Positions 9,524-19,203 of a DNA stretch of 64,000 nucleotides are shown here, in pieces (the first letter of the stretch is position 1; every line of letters begins with the position of its first letter). Under the pieces are notes generated by a model. That model searched no databases and was not told where the DNA came from. It saw nothing but the letters and a program-made list of their open reading frames with translations. Both the position numbers and the translations under genes were made by a program. Origin of the DNA: an uncultured Eudoraea sp. GTDB lineage: Bacteria; Bacteroidota; Bacteroidia; Flavobacteriales; Flavobacteriaceae. The DNA lies in NCBI RefSeq assembly GCF_947258925.1, contig NZ_CAMYKG010000003.1:10551-74550 (forward strand). The letters run 5' to 3'.

Positions 9524-11728
9524 CTAAATAAATTTTTTCAAAATATTTCTGACCTTGGAAACGCTTTCAATATAATATTTGGCCTTTGTGTTTTGCATTC
9601 CCACTTTAACTGTCACTGCTTCATCGGGAAGCTCCTGAAACATAAATTCATCTGTCCAGTCATCCCCGATAGCAAAAATAAAATCATAATCCTCTTGTGG
9701 TAGCACTCTCATTGCCGCCCTGCCTTTATTTACATTGCTACTTTTTATTTCCATGACCTTATTACCATTTAATACACTTATATCATCATTCCCTATAAGA
9801 CTGGTAAGTACAGTATTTAATTCAGCAGCTCTGTTGGCTCCAAAGTCGGGATCTGTATTTCTGTAATGCCAGGCAAGGGAATAATTTTTTTCTTCAATAA
9901 ATGACCCGGGGGTCCTATCTACAAATGATTCCAATACCGGATATATTTTTTCCATCCAGTCCTTATTAACATTTTCGAGCATTCTGAATTCTCCGCCTTC
10001 TTCTGAAATCCATACGCCGTGTTCCACAATCATATTATACTTCTTTGGTAAAAACCAGCGACCAAACGTTTCTTTATCCCGTCCGCTGATCAAGTAAATA
10101 TCGTTTCCTTCCTTTTCGTTTAATTGATCCAATAATTTATAAAGTGATTTATCCGGGCTTGCTTTTTGCGGATCAATTTTAAAACCTGTTAGTGTTCCAT
10201 CATAGTCAATAAAAAAAACTCGTTTCCTGGCCTTGTTGTAATTTTTAAGGACTGCGGACATCAGGTTGTCAGTAAGGCGTTTTGAAACATTAGCGGCATC
10301 ACGGTTTTTTTGCTTCCTCAGGGAATCCATAAAGTCATTGGCCCATTTCTCAACATCATAGCGTTTAAGGCGCCTTTGCAGAATTGTATTCCTTCTTTGC
10401 TGTTCTAACTCAGGCATATTTATTGCCTTATAAAGCGTGTCTGCAATCTGTTCAAAATTATTTGGGTTAATGAGCAATGCTTCATTCATTTCATTAGCAG
10501 AACCGGCCATTTCACTTAAAATTAGAACCCCGGTTTTATCCGTTCTTGTGGCAATGTATTCTTTAGCAACAAGGTTCATTCCATCCCGGATAGGCGTCAA
10601 CCATGCAATATCACTGGAAGTGTATAAATCAATTAGATTATCAAACGGCAGGGACCTGTAAAAATACCAGATGGGAGTCCAGCTAACCGTTGCCAATTCT
10701 CCATTAATTCGTCCGACAAGCTCATCAATCTCCTTTTTTAAAAGTTGATATTGAGGGACATTAGATCTTGAGGGAACCGCCAAAATTATTAGTCGGATCT
10801 TTTCTTTGTATTGAGGAAATTTATCAAGAAAATACTTAAATGCATGGAGGCGTTTAGCGATACCTTTACTGTAATCCAAACGATCAATAGATACTACTAA
10901 TTTGGCATCCGGACTTGATTTTTTATGAAGATCAAGCCTGCGCTGTAAATCGGATTGCTGTGCTTCACTAAATTCCTTCTGTTTTTTGGCCGCATCACTA
11001 AATTTTTTATAGTCTATTCCCATGGGAAAGGAATCAACCTTTACAATTCTATCATCAACATAGATATCATCAAAACTAACTTCATTTCCCAGCAACCTTC
11101 TTACTGAACTTAAAAAATGACGTTCATAATCATAGGTGTGAAAACCGATTAAATCTGAACCTAATAGTCCTTCAAGAATTTCTTCTCGCCAGGGTAAGGT
11201 CCGGAAAATTTCATAGGAAGGAAAAGGAATATGGAGGAAAAATCCAATGGATAATTTGGGTCGCTTTTCTCTAACCATTTTAGGTACCAGCATCAACTGG
11301 TAGTCATGAATCCAAATTGTATCTTCTTCACTTGCCTTTTCGATGATTGCATCTGCAAATTTTCGATTAACAGATTTATAAGTCAACCAGTGATCTAATT
11401 TAAATTCAGCATACTGCAAAAAATAATGAAATAATGGCCAGATCGCACGATTGCTGAACCCAAAATAAAAACCATTTACCTCTTCTTCACTGAGATTTAC
11501 TTTGGAAGAACCATGTTTGGCGAGCGCTTTATCTATTTTTAGGATTAGTTCTTTAGGAATTTCTTCATCGGTAAGGCCACTCCAGCCAATCCAAAGACTA
11601 TCGCCGCCCGTATGAACGGATTTCATACCCGTGGCCAGGCCTCCCACACTTGGAATTGCATTGATGCTTCCATTGCTAATTTGTAATTGAACAGGCAGTC
11701 TATTTGAGATTATGATAGTTTTGCTCAT
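9524..11728 (-). CDS. otsAB: Bifunctional trehalose-6-phosphate synthase / trehalose-6-phosphatase
   Basis: A 734-residue fusion of both steps of trehalose synthesis. Residues 1 to about 465 are the GT20 synthase, which joins UDP-glucose and glucose-6-phosphate. Visible motifs are the N-terminal SNRLPVQL and VGGLATG, IHDYQLMLVP, GFFLHIPFPS, SIDRLDYSKGI and the sugar-nucleotide loop DGMNLVAKEY. Residues of about 490-734 are the HAD phosphatase, with nucleophile motif FFIDYDGTLTGF, SGRD, and the acidic FAIGDDWTDEFMF motif. The full OtsA and OtsB lengths are present. The gene is divergent from a GH15 hydrolase across 102 bases. Trehalose would serve as an osmolyte or stress protectant; no sequence signal for its regulation was recognised. 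Confidence 0.95.
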   Translation of the reverse strand: MSKTIIISNRLPVQLQISNGSINAIPSVGGLATGMKSVHTGGDSLWIGWSGLTDEEIPKELILKIDKALAKHGSSKVNLSEEEVNGFYFGFSNRAIWPLFHYFLQYAEFKLDHWLTYKSVNRKFADAIIEKASEEDTIWIHDYQLMLVPKMVREKRPKLSIGFFLHIPFPSYEIFRTLPWREEILEGLLGSDLIGFHTYDYERHFLSSVRRLLGNEVSFDDIYVDDRIVKVDSFPMGIDYKKFSDAAKKQKEFSEAQQSDLQRRLDLHKKSSPDAKLVVSIDRLDYSKGIAKRLHAFKYFLDKFPQYKEKIRLIILAVPSRSNVPQYQLLKKEIDELVGRINGELATVSWTPIWYFYRSLPFDNLIDLYTSSDIAWLTPIRDGMNLVAKEYIATRTDKTGVLILSEMAGSANEMNEALLINPNNFEQIADTLYKAINMPELEQQRRNTILQRRLKRYDVEKWANDFMDSLRKQKNRDAANVSKRLTDNLMSAVLKNYNKARKRVFFIDYDGTLTGFKIDPQKASPDKSLYKLLDQLNEKEGNDIYLISGRDKETFGRWFLPKKYNMIVEHGVWISEEGGEFRMLENVNKDWMEKIYPVLESFVDRTPGSFIEEKNYSLAWHYRNTDPDFGANRAAELNTVLTSLIGNDDISVLNGNKVMEIKSSNVNKGRAAMRVLPQEDYDFIFAIGDDWTDEFMFQELPDEAVTVKVGMQNTKAKYYIESVSKVRNILKKFI

Positions 11729-11830
11729 GTATTGTATAAAATTAAGGGGTATTGATTTTTATTTTTCTAAATTTCGGCAAATTGCAGTGTAATAACAATT
11801 AAAAAGAAACTTTTAGCAGATAATTTAATT

Positions 11831-13630
11831 ATGGACAATTTAGATTATGGCATTATCGGAAATTGCAGGAGTGCAGCATTAATTTCTAAAACCGGTTCCA
11901 TAGAATGGTGCTGTTTGCCTGAATTTGACTCCTCTTCAGTTTTTGCTAAGCTACTGGATGAGAAAATTGGGGGCAGTTTTGCAATTCATGTTTCTGAAGA
12001 GTACAAAATAACCCAGCGATACAAAAAAAACACAGCTATTTTGATTACGAAATATTCTGATGGCGATAATGCTTTCGAGCTTCATGATTTCATGCCCAGG
12101 TATTATGCAGAGAATGGAAAATATCATGCACCTCCGGAATTAGCGAGGCATGTAAGACATGTTAAAGGTAGACCAAGGTTTAGAGTAAATTATGATCCAA
12201 AATTGGAGTATGCCATAGGAGAGACCAGGTCTTATGTGAAAAAAAATTTTGTTGTTAGCCTTACGGACAATAAAAAATTTGACACTGTTTTTTTATATAC
12301 TTCTTTCAATAAAAATGCAGTCATAGAAGGAAGGGAGCTGGAGGTTAAAAAAAATGGGTACTTTTTACTGACTTATAATGAGAAGATACTACAGCCCGAT
12401 TCGAGGAAGATTTATTTGGACCTGGAAAATACAAAAGTATATTGGTTGAACTGGGCCAACAGAACACCAACTTATAATCAATATAATAGAGAAATTACCA
12501 GAAGTGCCATAACACTTAAGCTTTTGAGTTATGACAAAAGCGGGGCAGTGCTGGCAGCTGCCACCACCTCCCTTCCCGAAACTATAGGAGAGGTTAGAAA
12601 TTGGGATTATCGTTTTTGCTGGATAAGAGATGCTTCAATGGTTATTAAAGTAATGGCTTACTTAGGGCATGAAAACGTAGCCAAGAGATATCTTCAGTTT
12701 ATTATCGATCTAATTCCGGATAAAGACGAGAAACTTCAGATAATGTATGGTATTAATAAGGAAAAAAATCTCACCGAAGAGACACTAGATCATTTGAGTG
12801 GATATAAAGGTTCCAAACCGGTTCGGATAGGCAATGCTGCTTATGAGCAAAAGCAAAATGATATATATGGCATTCTTATGGATGTAATTCATGCCCAACT
12901 GGTCAAATTCACTACCAATATTGAGAATGGAGAAGAATTATGGGGTATAACCAAAGGCATTGTCTGGATAGTTTCTAGACATTGGAAAGAGGCTGATAAA
13001 GGGATTTGGGAATTGAGGACGGAGGAAAGGCATTTTACTTTTTCTAAAGTGCTGTGTTGGGTAGCAATAGATCGGGCAATAAAAGTTGCCAGGATATTAA
13101 AAAAAATGCGAAAAGTTGAAAAATGGCAAAGTTTGGAACAGGAAATAAAAAATGATATTCTTTCAAATTCCTGGAACAGCGAGGTTAATGCATTTACACA
13201 GTCCTATGGTTCTACTCACCTGGATGCTTCCGTTTTATTGATGGAGTCTTATGGATTTATTCATTCTAAGGACCCTAAATTTGTGAGTACTGTACTGGCA
13301 ATAGAAAAAGAGTTAAGCAATGATGGATTGCTATACAGATATAAGAATGAAGACGATTTTGGATTGCCTTCATCCTCATTTACTATTTGTACGTTCTGGT
13401 TTATTAACAGCTTGTTCAAGATAGGAGAGGAAAAAAAAGCGCAAAAGCTCTTTGATAAAATATTAAGCTACAGCAATCATTTGGGGCTTTTTAGTGAGGA
13501 TATAGATTTCAAAACAAAAAGATTGCTAGGGAATTTCCCTCAGGCATACTCACATTTGGCTTTGATAGAATGTGCAATTAATTTTGCAAACAAGGCCGGT
13601 GAAGAAAAAGTCTTAGAGTCAATGCGCTAA
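11831..13630 (+). CDS. Glycoside hydrolase family 15 protein (possible trehalase)
   Basis: A 599-residue cytoplasmic enzyme with no signal peptide. An N-terminal beta-sandwich (residues 1 to about 230, starting LDYGIIGNCRSAALIS) precedes an (alpha/alpha)6 barrel. GH15 signatures are RNWDYRFCWIRDASM at about residue 256 and NFPQAYSHLALIECAINF near the end. Bacterial GH15 proteins of this length include glucoamylases and trehalases. Being divergent from the trehalose synthase/phosphatase gene suggests that trehalose or a glucan is the substrate. The two genes share a 102-base promoter region, so coordinated control is likely. The family is certain; the exact substrate is inference. Confidence 0.88.
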   Translation: MDNLDYGIIGNCRSAALISKTGSIEWCCLPEFDSSSVFAKLLDEKIGGSFAIHVSEEYKITQRYKKNTAILITKYSDGDNAFELHDFMPRYYAENGKYHAPPELARHVRHVKGRPRFRVNYDPKLEYAIGETRSYVKKNFVVSLTDNKKFDTVFLYTSFNKNAVIEGRELEVKKNGYFLLTYNEKILQPDSRKIYLDLENTKVYWLNWANRTPTYNQYNREITRSAITLKLLSYDKSGAVLAAATTSLPETIGEVRNWDYRFCWIRDASMVIKVMAYLGHENVAKRYLQFIIDLIPDKDEKLQIMYGINKEKNLTEETLDHLSGYKGSKPVRIGNAAYEQKQNDIYGILMDVIHAQLVKFTTNIENGEELWGITKGIVWIVSRHWKEADKGIWELRTEERHFTFSKVLCWVAIDRAIKVARILKKMRKVEKWQSLEQEIKNDILSNSWNSEVNAFTQSYGSTHLDASVLLMESYGFIHSKDPKFVSTVLAIEKELSNDGLLYRYKNEDDFGLPSSSFTICTFWFINSLFKIGEEKKAQKLFDKILSYSNHLGLFSEDIDFKTKRLLGNFPQAYSHLALIECAINFANKAGEEKVLESMR

Positions 13631-13659
13631 TTTTTTGCATATAATTGATTACACAAGAT

Positions 13660-15096
13660 TTAAGCATTTATTAATGGGATTGCTTTTCTTTTAATATTAT
13701 CCAGTAATTCCTTAAAGTGTTCTTCATTCGTGAATGGATTCATTATTGTGACCCGCAGATAAATAATTTCTTTAATTTTTGATTGAACAATGTAAAATTC
13801 TCCTTCTTCCAGAAGTTGTTGTCTAATTGTTGCATTGATTTTATTGAGGCTGAAAAGATCTATGTCTTTGTTTATAAATCTGAAACAAATAATATTAGAC
13901 ATCGGTTTTACGGCAACTTCAAATGATGGATCACTTTCAAGGATAAGACCGAACTTTTGTCCCAGATCATATAGCGTTGTAACGAATTCATCAAAAATAC
14001 TTTTACCATAGATTTTTAGTAAGGTATACCAATGCAGGCTCATCATATATTTGGTACATTCAAAAGTACGTTTTGCAAGATTATACCAATCTTCATCTTC
14101 AGATTCCTGCAGTAAATAATCTGCTTTTTGTCTAAAGGTATTGTAGGAATCTTTACCTTTTTTAAATAACAGGGCTGTGGTAATAGAGGGCATCATCATC
14201 ATTTTATGACCGTCGATAACCATAGAATCTGCTTTGTTCATCCCCTTTAGTAATGACCGATACTTTCCTGAAAATATTGCCCCGCCACCATGTGCAGCGT
14301 CAATATGGAACCAAATTCCCTTCGCCAGAGCGAAATCTCCAATGGCATCCAGATTGTCATAAATACCGGTAGCCGTTGAAGGAGCACTTCCTACAATAGC
14401 TATTATTTGATACCCTTTTTCAGTAGTCTTTTTGAAAGCATCTTCCATCAAGGCCGTATTTATTTCAAAATTTTCGGTCACTGGAATTTTAACAATCCCA
14501 TCTGTCCCAAACCCCATAATCCTGGCAGCTCGGTCTATACAGTAATGTGCTTCTTCAGAGACCATTATTGCCATCTTATGAGCAGTACCATTTTCCCAGA
14601 CATCATTCAGGCCAATTCTCTTGCGAGCACTCAGAAGTGCAGTGAGATTAGCTAATGTTCCACCTGAAGTTAAAAATCCACCAGAATTATGGCTATAGCC
14701 CACTACTTTACAAAGTTGCTCAATAACAACACGCTCCATGGCTGTTGGAGCCATCCCCATTTCATAAATGCCCATACCATTATTAAGTATTCCATTTAAT
14801 AAGCTAGTCAGTGCTGTTACCGGTGCTACCGGACTTATCTGATGTCCCATATATCCGGGATGGTGTAAATGGATACTTCGGTTAATTATTGCTTTATTGA
14901 GCTCTGAGGCTTCGCCTACCTGAAGATAGTTGTTCCAGAATTCATATTCCTCTGTAGGTTGTGCATAATTAATGACCTTTGATGAAGTTCCCTTCATCGC
15001 AGTATCCAAATGATCGGCAATAAGGTCAATCAATTCATGACCGGAATTTCTGAAATCTTCGGGGGAGTAAGCAGCTTTAATTAGTTGTTTGTTCAT
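13660..15096 (-). CDS. PLP-dependent group II amino acid decarboxylase
   Basis: A 478-residue member of the pyridoxal-dependent decarboxylase family (glutamate/tyrosine/aromatic/diaminobutyrate group). The cofactor lysine lies in VIDGHKMMMMP, and the conserved WFHIDAAHGGG holds the PLP-contacting Asp. SGGTLANLTALLSARK is the phosphate-binding loop, and the N-terminal LHHPGYMGHQ segment is typical. I chose the ATG at 15094-15096 (MNKQLIKAAYSPEDF), not the frame's first ATG 42 bases upstream, because family alignments begin there. The likely substrates are aromatic amino acids or L-2,4-diaminobutyrate, but the sequence does not decide. It stands alone, convergent with the GH15 gene and divergent from the M49 peptidase. 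Confidence 0.88.
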   Translation of the reverse strand: MNKQLIKAAYSPEDFRNSGHELIDLIADHLDTAMKGTSSKVINYAQPTEEYEFWNNYLQVGEASELNKAIINRSIHLHHPGYMGHQISPVAPVTALTSLLNGILNNGMGIYEMGMAPTAMERVVIEQLCKVVGYSHNSGGFLTSGGTLANLTALLSARKRIGLNDVWENGTAHKMAIMVSEEAHYCIDRAARIMGFGTDGIVKIPVTENFEINTALMEDAFKKTTEKGYQIIAIVGSAPSTATGIYDNLDAIGDFALAKGIWFHIDAAHGGGAIFSGKYRSLLKGMNKADSMVIDGHKMMMMPSITTALLFKKGKDSYNTFRQKADYLLQESEDEDWYNLAKRTFECTKYMMSLHWYTLLKIYGKSIFDEFVTTLYDLGQKFGLILESDPSFEVAVKPMSNIICFRFINKDIDLFSLNKINATIRQQLLEEGEFYIVQSKIKEIIYLRVTIMNPFTNEEHFKELLDNIKRKAIPLINA

Positions 15097-15219
15097 CCGA
15101 TAAAAGTAGATAGTTCCCTTTTGGGAAACAAGTTCCACTATTTTTGATAAATGTTTCTAATATGGAGTTACGTAATTGAAACTTCTTTCTTCAAGTAGAC
15201 GAAATCATTAATGTTTCGC

Positions 15220-15227
15220 TAAATTTG
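15220..15227 (+). promoter_or_regulatory. Candidate -7 element (TAAATTTG) for the M49 peptidase gene
   Basis: TAAATTTG matches the Bacteroidota TANNTTTG element 25 bases before the ATG. No good -33 TTG is seen at the expected distance, so the call is moderate. Confidence 0.4.
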
Positions 15228-15252
15228 CATGGTTAATTAAAAGGTAAAAATC

Positions 15253-17283
15253 ATGACATTTAAACAAGTATTTGGCAGCTTTCTTTTGGTCTCATTGCTT
15301 TGGTCCTGCAAAGAAAAACCGGTACCCGAGGAAACTTTGACCCTTACTGATGACAAGTTTGAATACCTGGTCGACCAATTTGCAGATTTGAAAGTTCTGC
15401 GCTACCAGATTCCGGGTTTTGAGGAACTCACTTTAAAGGAGAAAAAATTAGTCTATTATTTGACACAGGCAGGTTTAGCGGGTCGCGATATAATCTGGGA
15501 CCAGAATTACAGGCATAATCTGGAAATCAGGGCTGCACTAGAGAATATTTACAGGACATATTCAGGTGATAAATCTACAAAAGATTGGGCTGCATTTGAG
15601 GTTTATTTAAAGCGTTTTTGGTTCTCAAACGGAATTCACCATCATTATTCCAATGATAAGCTTCGTCCTGGTTTTTCAAAGGAATATTTAAATTATTTGC
15701 TCGCTGAAACAGATACTGAACTTAAAGGAAAAGCTTTTGATGTTATTTTTAATGACAAGGATACTAAAAAGGTAAATAAGAAGAAGGGGGTGGATAATAT
15801 AGCTTCATCTGCTGTGAATTTTTATGGATCGGATATTACGGATGCTGATGTGGATAATTTTTATAAAACGGCGTATAAGGGTCCTGAAGGACGCCCGGTT
15901 GAGGCAGGTTTAAACTCCAGTCTGGTAAAGGAAAATGGCCAATTAGTAGAAAAGGTCTGGAAATCTGGTGGCATGTATGGCTCGGCCATAGATGAAATCA
16001 TTAAATGGCTGGAAAAAGCTAAAAGCGTTGCTGAAAATGATCAACAAGCTAATGCTCTGGGATTACTCATAGAATATTATAAAACCGGAAGTCTGGATAC
16101 CTGGGATGCCTATTGTATTGAGTGGGCAACTTCTACCCAGGGCAATATTGATTGGATAAATGGTTTTATAGAAGTTTATAATGATCCCAAAGGTTATAGG
16201 GGTTCCTATGAAAGTATTATTGAGATCAATGATTTCGATATGTCCCGTAAAATGGCGGTGCTCTCTGAAAATGCCCAATGGTTTGAGGATAACTCTACCC
16301 TGATGGAAGAGCATAAAAAAGATAATGTGGTTGGCGTATCCTATAAAACGGTAAATGTTGCCGGTGAGGCCGGGGATGCCTCTCCAAGTACGCCTATCGG
16401 TGTTAATCTACCTAATAATAACTGGATTCGACAACAGCATGGAAGCAAGTCGGTATCCCTGGGAAATATCATAGATGCATACAATAATGCAGGTGGAAGT
16501 GGCAGATTGAAAGAGTTTGCGCATGACGAAGAGGAAATCAGGCTTGAAGAGAAATATGGTAAGCAGGCAGATAAGTTACATACTGCCTTACATGAAGTAG
16601 TGGGTCATGCTTCAGGACAAATAAACCCGGGGGTTGGTCAGCCAAAGGAAACTTTGAAAAATTATAGTTCTACTATGGAAGAGGGTAGGGCAGACCTCAT
16701 AGGGCTGTATTTTAGTATGGACCCAAAACTTCAGGAGCTGGGACTTGTTGATAATTGGGAAGAACTGGGTAAAGCCGCATATGACGGATATATAAGAAAC
16801 GGTCTGATGTCTCAGTTAGTCAGAATAGAATTAGGAGACGATATAGAAGAAGATCATATGGTGAACAGACAATGGGTATCTGCCTGGGCGTTTGAAAAGG
16901 GTAAGCCCAACAACGTAATAGAAAAAGTAACCAGAGATGGCAAAACGTATTTTAATATCAATGACTATGACGCCTTGCGTGAATTATTCGGACAATTGTT
17001 ACGAGAAACGCAACGGATAAAGTCTGAAGGCGATTTCAAGGCGGCCCAGGAGTTGGTAGAAGGTTATGGAGTAAAGGTTGATCAGGCATTACATGCCGAA
17101 GTTTTGGATAGAAATTCACAGTTCAAATCTGCGCCGTACAGTGGTTTCGTAAACCCTGTATTGGTTCCAACTGAAAATGAAGAAGGTGAGATTATAGCTG
17201 TTGATATAGTTCAACCCACAAGTTTTGAAGAACAGATGTTGAGTTACTCCGAATCCTTTAATTTTCTAAATTCCAAAAATTAG
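15253..17283 (+). CDS. Dipeptidyl-peptidase III-like M49 metallopeptidase, lipoprotein
   Basis: A 676-residue zinc peptidase, anchored as a lipoprotein (LLWSCKEKP, lipobox Cys at about residue 18). The M49 family's unusual six-residue zinc motif HEVVGH lies at 447-452 and the second motif EEGRAD at 476-481. These match HEXXGH and EEXRAD/E, where the Glu of the second motif is the third ligand. M49 enzymes release dipeptides from the N-terminus of short peptides. Homologues are sometimes mislabelled 'dihydrofolate reductase' in databases. The gene is a single unit bounded by the divergent decarboxylase gene upstream and a strong hairpin downstream. With the M1 and M28 enzymes nearby it suggests a peptide-degrading lifestyle. 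Confidence 0.9.
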   Translation: MTFKQVFGSFLLVSLLWSCKEKPVPEETLTLTDDKFEYLVDQFADLKVLRYQIPGFEELTLKEKKLVYYLTQAGLAGRDIIWDQNYRHNLEIRAALENIYRTYSGDKSTKDWAAFEVYLKRFWFSNGIHHHYSNDKLRPGFSKEYLNYLLAETDTELKGKAFDVIFNDKDTKKVNKKKGVDNIASSAVNFYGSDITDADVDNFYKTAYKGPEGRPVEAGLNSSLVKENGQLVEKVWKSGGMYGSAIDEIIKWLEKAKSVAENDQQANALGLLIEYYKTGSLDTWDAYCIEWATSTQGNIDWINGFIEVYNDPKGYRGSYESIIEINDFDMSRKMAVLSENAQWFEDNSTLMEEHKKDNVVGVSYKTVNVAGEAGDASPSTPIGVNLPNNNWIRQQHGSKSVSLGNIIDAYNNAGGSGRLKEFAHDEEEIRLEEKYGKQADKLHTALHEVVGHASGQINPGVGQPKETLKNYSSTMEEGRADLIGLYFSMDPKLQELGLVDNWEELGKAAYDGYIRNGLMSQLVRIELGDDIEEDHMVNRQWVSAWAFEKGKPNNVIEKVTRDGKTYFNINDYDALRELFGQLLRETQRIKSEGDFKAAQELVEGYGVKVDQALHAEVLDRNSQFKSAPYSGFVNPVLVPTENEEGEIIAVDIVQPTSFEEQMLSYSESFNFLNSKN

Positions 17284-17314
17284 AAATTAAGGATAACCTA
17301 AGTCAAATAAAAAG

Positions 17315-17340
17315 AAAAACCGCTCAATTGAGCGGTTTTT
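17315..17340. terminator. Bidirectional rho-independent terminator
   Basis: The perfect inverted repeat AAAAACCGCTC-AATT-GAGCGGTTTTT has its own A-run and T-run. It lies between the convergent M49 peptidase and acyl-CoA dehydrogenase genes and can end transcription from both sides. Confidence 0.92.
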
Positions 17341-17372
17341 AATTATGATCTATTCGCAATCACTTTTCAATT

Positions 17373-19184
17373 TTAATCGAAACTATACTTGTTATCTGCA
17401 GCTATTTTGTCTGCAATTTGCGTACGGAGAGACGCTATATTTGGCTGATTGTTATACTTCGTGAATCTCTTAAGACCCATTAACATCATTCGCTGTTCAT
17501 CCCCTTCCGTAAAAGATACGATAGCTTCCTTACCTTTTTGGATAACCGTGTCTACGGCATTGTACAAGTATAACCTGGACATAGCAATTTGCGCGGCCTG
17601 ATTTTCTTCTCCAAATCGTTTGGCATTTTTTTCAGTTCTAAGGACTGTAGATTCCGCCATATAGATTTCTATTAATATATCTGATGCGGCCAATAATATT
17701 TGCTGGTGTTTTTCCAGATCTGTACCAAATTTCTGAACTGCACTTCCTGCAACCATGAGAAATACTTTCTTCAGGCGACCGATAATATCCTTTTCTTCTG
17801 AAAAAAGGACCGAGTAATCGGGTGTGTCAAAAGATGGGATTCCTAAAAGTTCTTCGGCTACTTTAGTTGCGGGTCCTAAAAGGTCGACATGGCCCTTCAT
17901 TGCCTTTTTAACAAGCATACCCACGGCTAACATCCTGTTTATTTCGTTCGTTCCTTCATAAATCCTTGCTATTCGCGCATCTCTCCAGGCCGATTCCATA
18001 GGGGTATCTGCACTAAAACCCATTCCGCCAAAGATTTGTATTCCTTCGTCTGTAGTTTGTTGTACATCTTCAGAAACCGCAACCTTCAGGATAGAACATT
18101 CAATTGCATATTCCTCAACTCCTTTAAGCTCTGCTTCCTGATGTGAATTGCCTTCTGCCACCCTTATGGCTATCCTTTCTTCAATATTCTTGGCAGCCCT
18201 GTAACATGCTGATTCACCGGCATAGGCGTTGGTAGCCATTTGGGCAATTTTAGCTTTAATTGCACCGAACTTTATAATCGGAGTTTTGAATTGAATCCTT
18301 TCGTTGGCATAATTTACGGCCTCTCCCAGTACTTTCCTTTGAGCTTCAAGACAAGCGGCGGCTAATTTTATCCTTCCTACATTTAAAGCATTCATTGCTA
18401 TTTTAAATCCATTGCCGCGTTCAGAGAGCATATTTTCTACCGGAACTTTGGTATCACTAAAAAACACCTGTCGTGTAGAGGAAGAGTGAATGCCCAGTTT
18501 TTTTTCTTCATCTCCCAGGGTGATTCCATTTGAAGGATCATTTTCAACTATGAAGCCTGTAATATTTTTATCGTCCTCTATTCTGGCAAAAACAATAAAT
18601 AACTTACAGAATCCTGCGTTGGAAATCCACATTTTTTGTCCGCTGATATGATAATGTTTCCCATCTTTAGACAGTACTGCCTTGGTTTTTCCAGAATTTG
18701 CATCGGAACCAGCTCCGGGTTCGGTAAGACAATACGCCCCAAACCATTCACCTGATGCCAATTTGGGCACATATTTCTTTTTTTGTTCTTCCGTGCCGTA
18801 AAGCGTAATAGGCATAGTGCCAATTCCAGTATGTGCTCCGAAGGCTGTGCTGAATGATCCGGTGGCCCCTGAAATATAATCACATACTAACATTGTGGAA
18901 ACGAATCCCATCCCCATTCCCCCATAGGCTTCGGGAACAGCGACACTTAAAAGACCTAATTCACCTGCTTTTCGCATTGTCTCCTCGGTATAGGCATAAT
19001 CCTTTTTCTCAAACCTTTCCCAATGCCCCCATAGTTCACGATCTACAAACTCCTTGGTGCTTTCTCGCATCATTTTTTGCTCTTCGGTCAGATCTTCCAG
19101 TGTAAATATATCTTCACATTTGGTTTCCTTTACCAAAAACTGACCTCCTCTTAAGATGTCTTTACTAATTGTATCGGTACTCAT
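17373..19184 (-). CDS. Acyl-CoA dehydrogenase
   Basis: A 603-residue FAD-dependent dehydrogenase for the first step of fatty-acid beta-oxidation (acyl-CoA to trans-2-enoyl-CoA). Recognisable parts are the N-terminal helical domain with [29 protein letters not shown] (FAD and acyl-CoA contacts), and [11 protein letters not shown]. The C-terminal catalytic segment has [23 protein letters not shown] and [11 protein letters not shown] with the catalytic Glu. About 170 extra residues follow, resembling the C-terminal domain of VLCAD/ACAD9-type enzymes, so long-chain substrates are plausible. It is the last gene of the marR-fadN-thiolase operon, 19 bases after the thiolase gene. Confidence 0.93.
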   Translation of the reverse strand: MSTDTISKDILRGGQFLVKETKCEDIFTLEDLTEEQKMMRESTKEFVDRELWGHWERFEKKDYAYTEETMRKAGELGLLSVAVPEAYGGMGMGFVSTMLVCDYISGATGSFSTAFGAHTGIGTMPITLYGTEEQKKKYVPKLASGEWFGAYCLTEPGAGSDANSGKTKAVLSKDGKHYHISGQKMWISNAGFCKLFIVFARIEDDKNITGFIVENDPSNGITLGDEEKKLGIHSSSTRQVFFSDTKVPVENMLSERGNGFKIAMNALNVGRIKLAAACLEAQRKVLGEAVNYANERIQFKTPIIKFGAIKAKIAQMATNAYAGESACYRAAKNIEERIAIRVAEGNSHQEAELKGVEEYAIECSILKVAVSEDVQQTTDEGIQIFGGMGFSADTPMESAWRDARIARIYEGTNEINRMLAVGMLVKKAMKGHVDLLGPATKVAEELLGIPSFDTPDYSVLFSEEKDIIGRLKKVFLMVAGSAVQKFGTDLEKHQQILLAASDILIEIYMAESTVLRTEKNAKRFGEENQAAQIAMSRLYLYNAVDTVIQKGKEAIVSFTEGDEQRMMLMGLKRFTKYNNQPNIASLRTQIADKIAADNKYSFD

Positions 19185-19203
19185 TTTATCTTATTTTTTA
19201 CTA

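Noticed and set aside
15253-17283. Reading this gene as dihydrofolate reductase
   Set aside because: The HEXXGH and EEXRAD zinc motifs identify an M49 peptidase.
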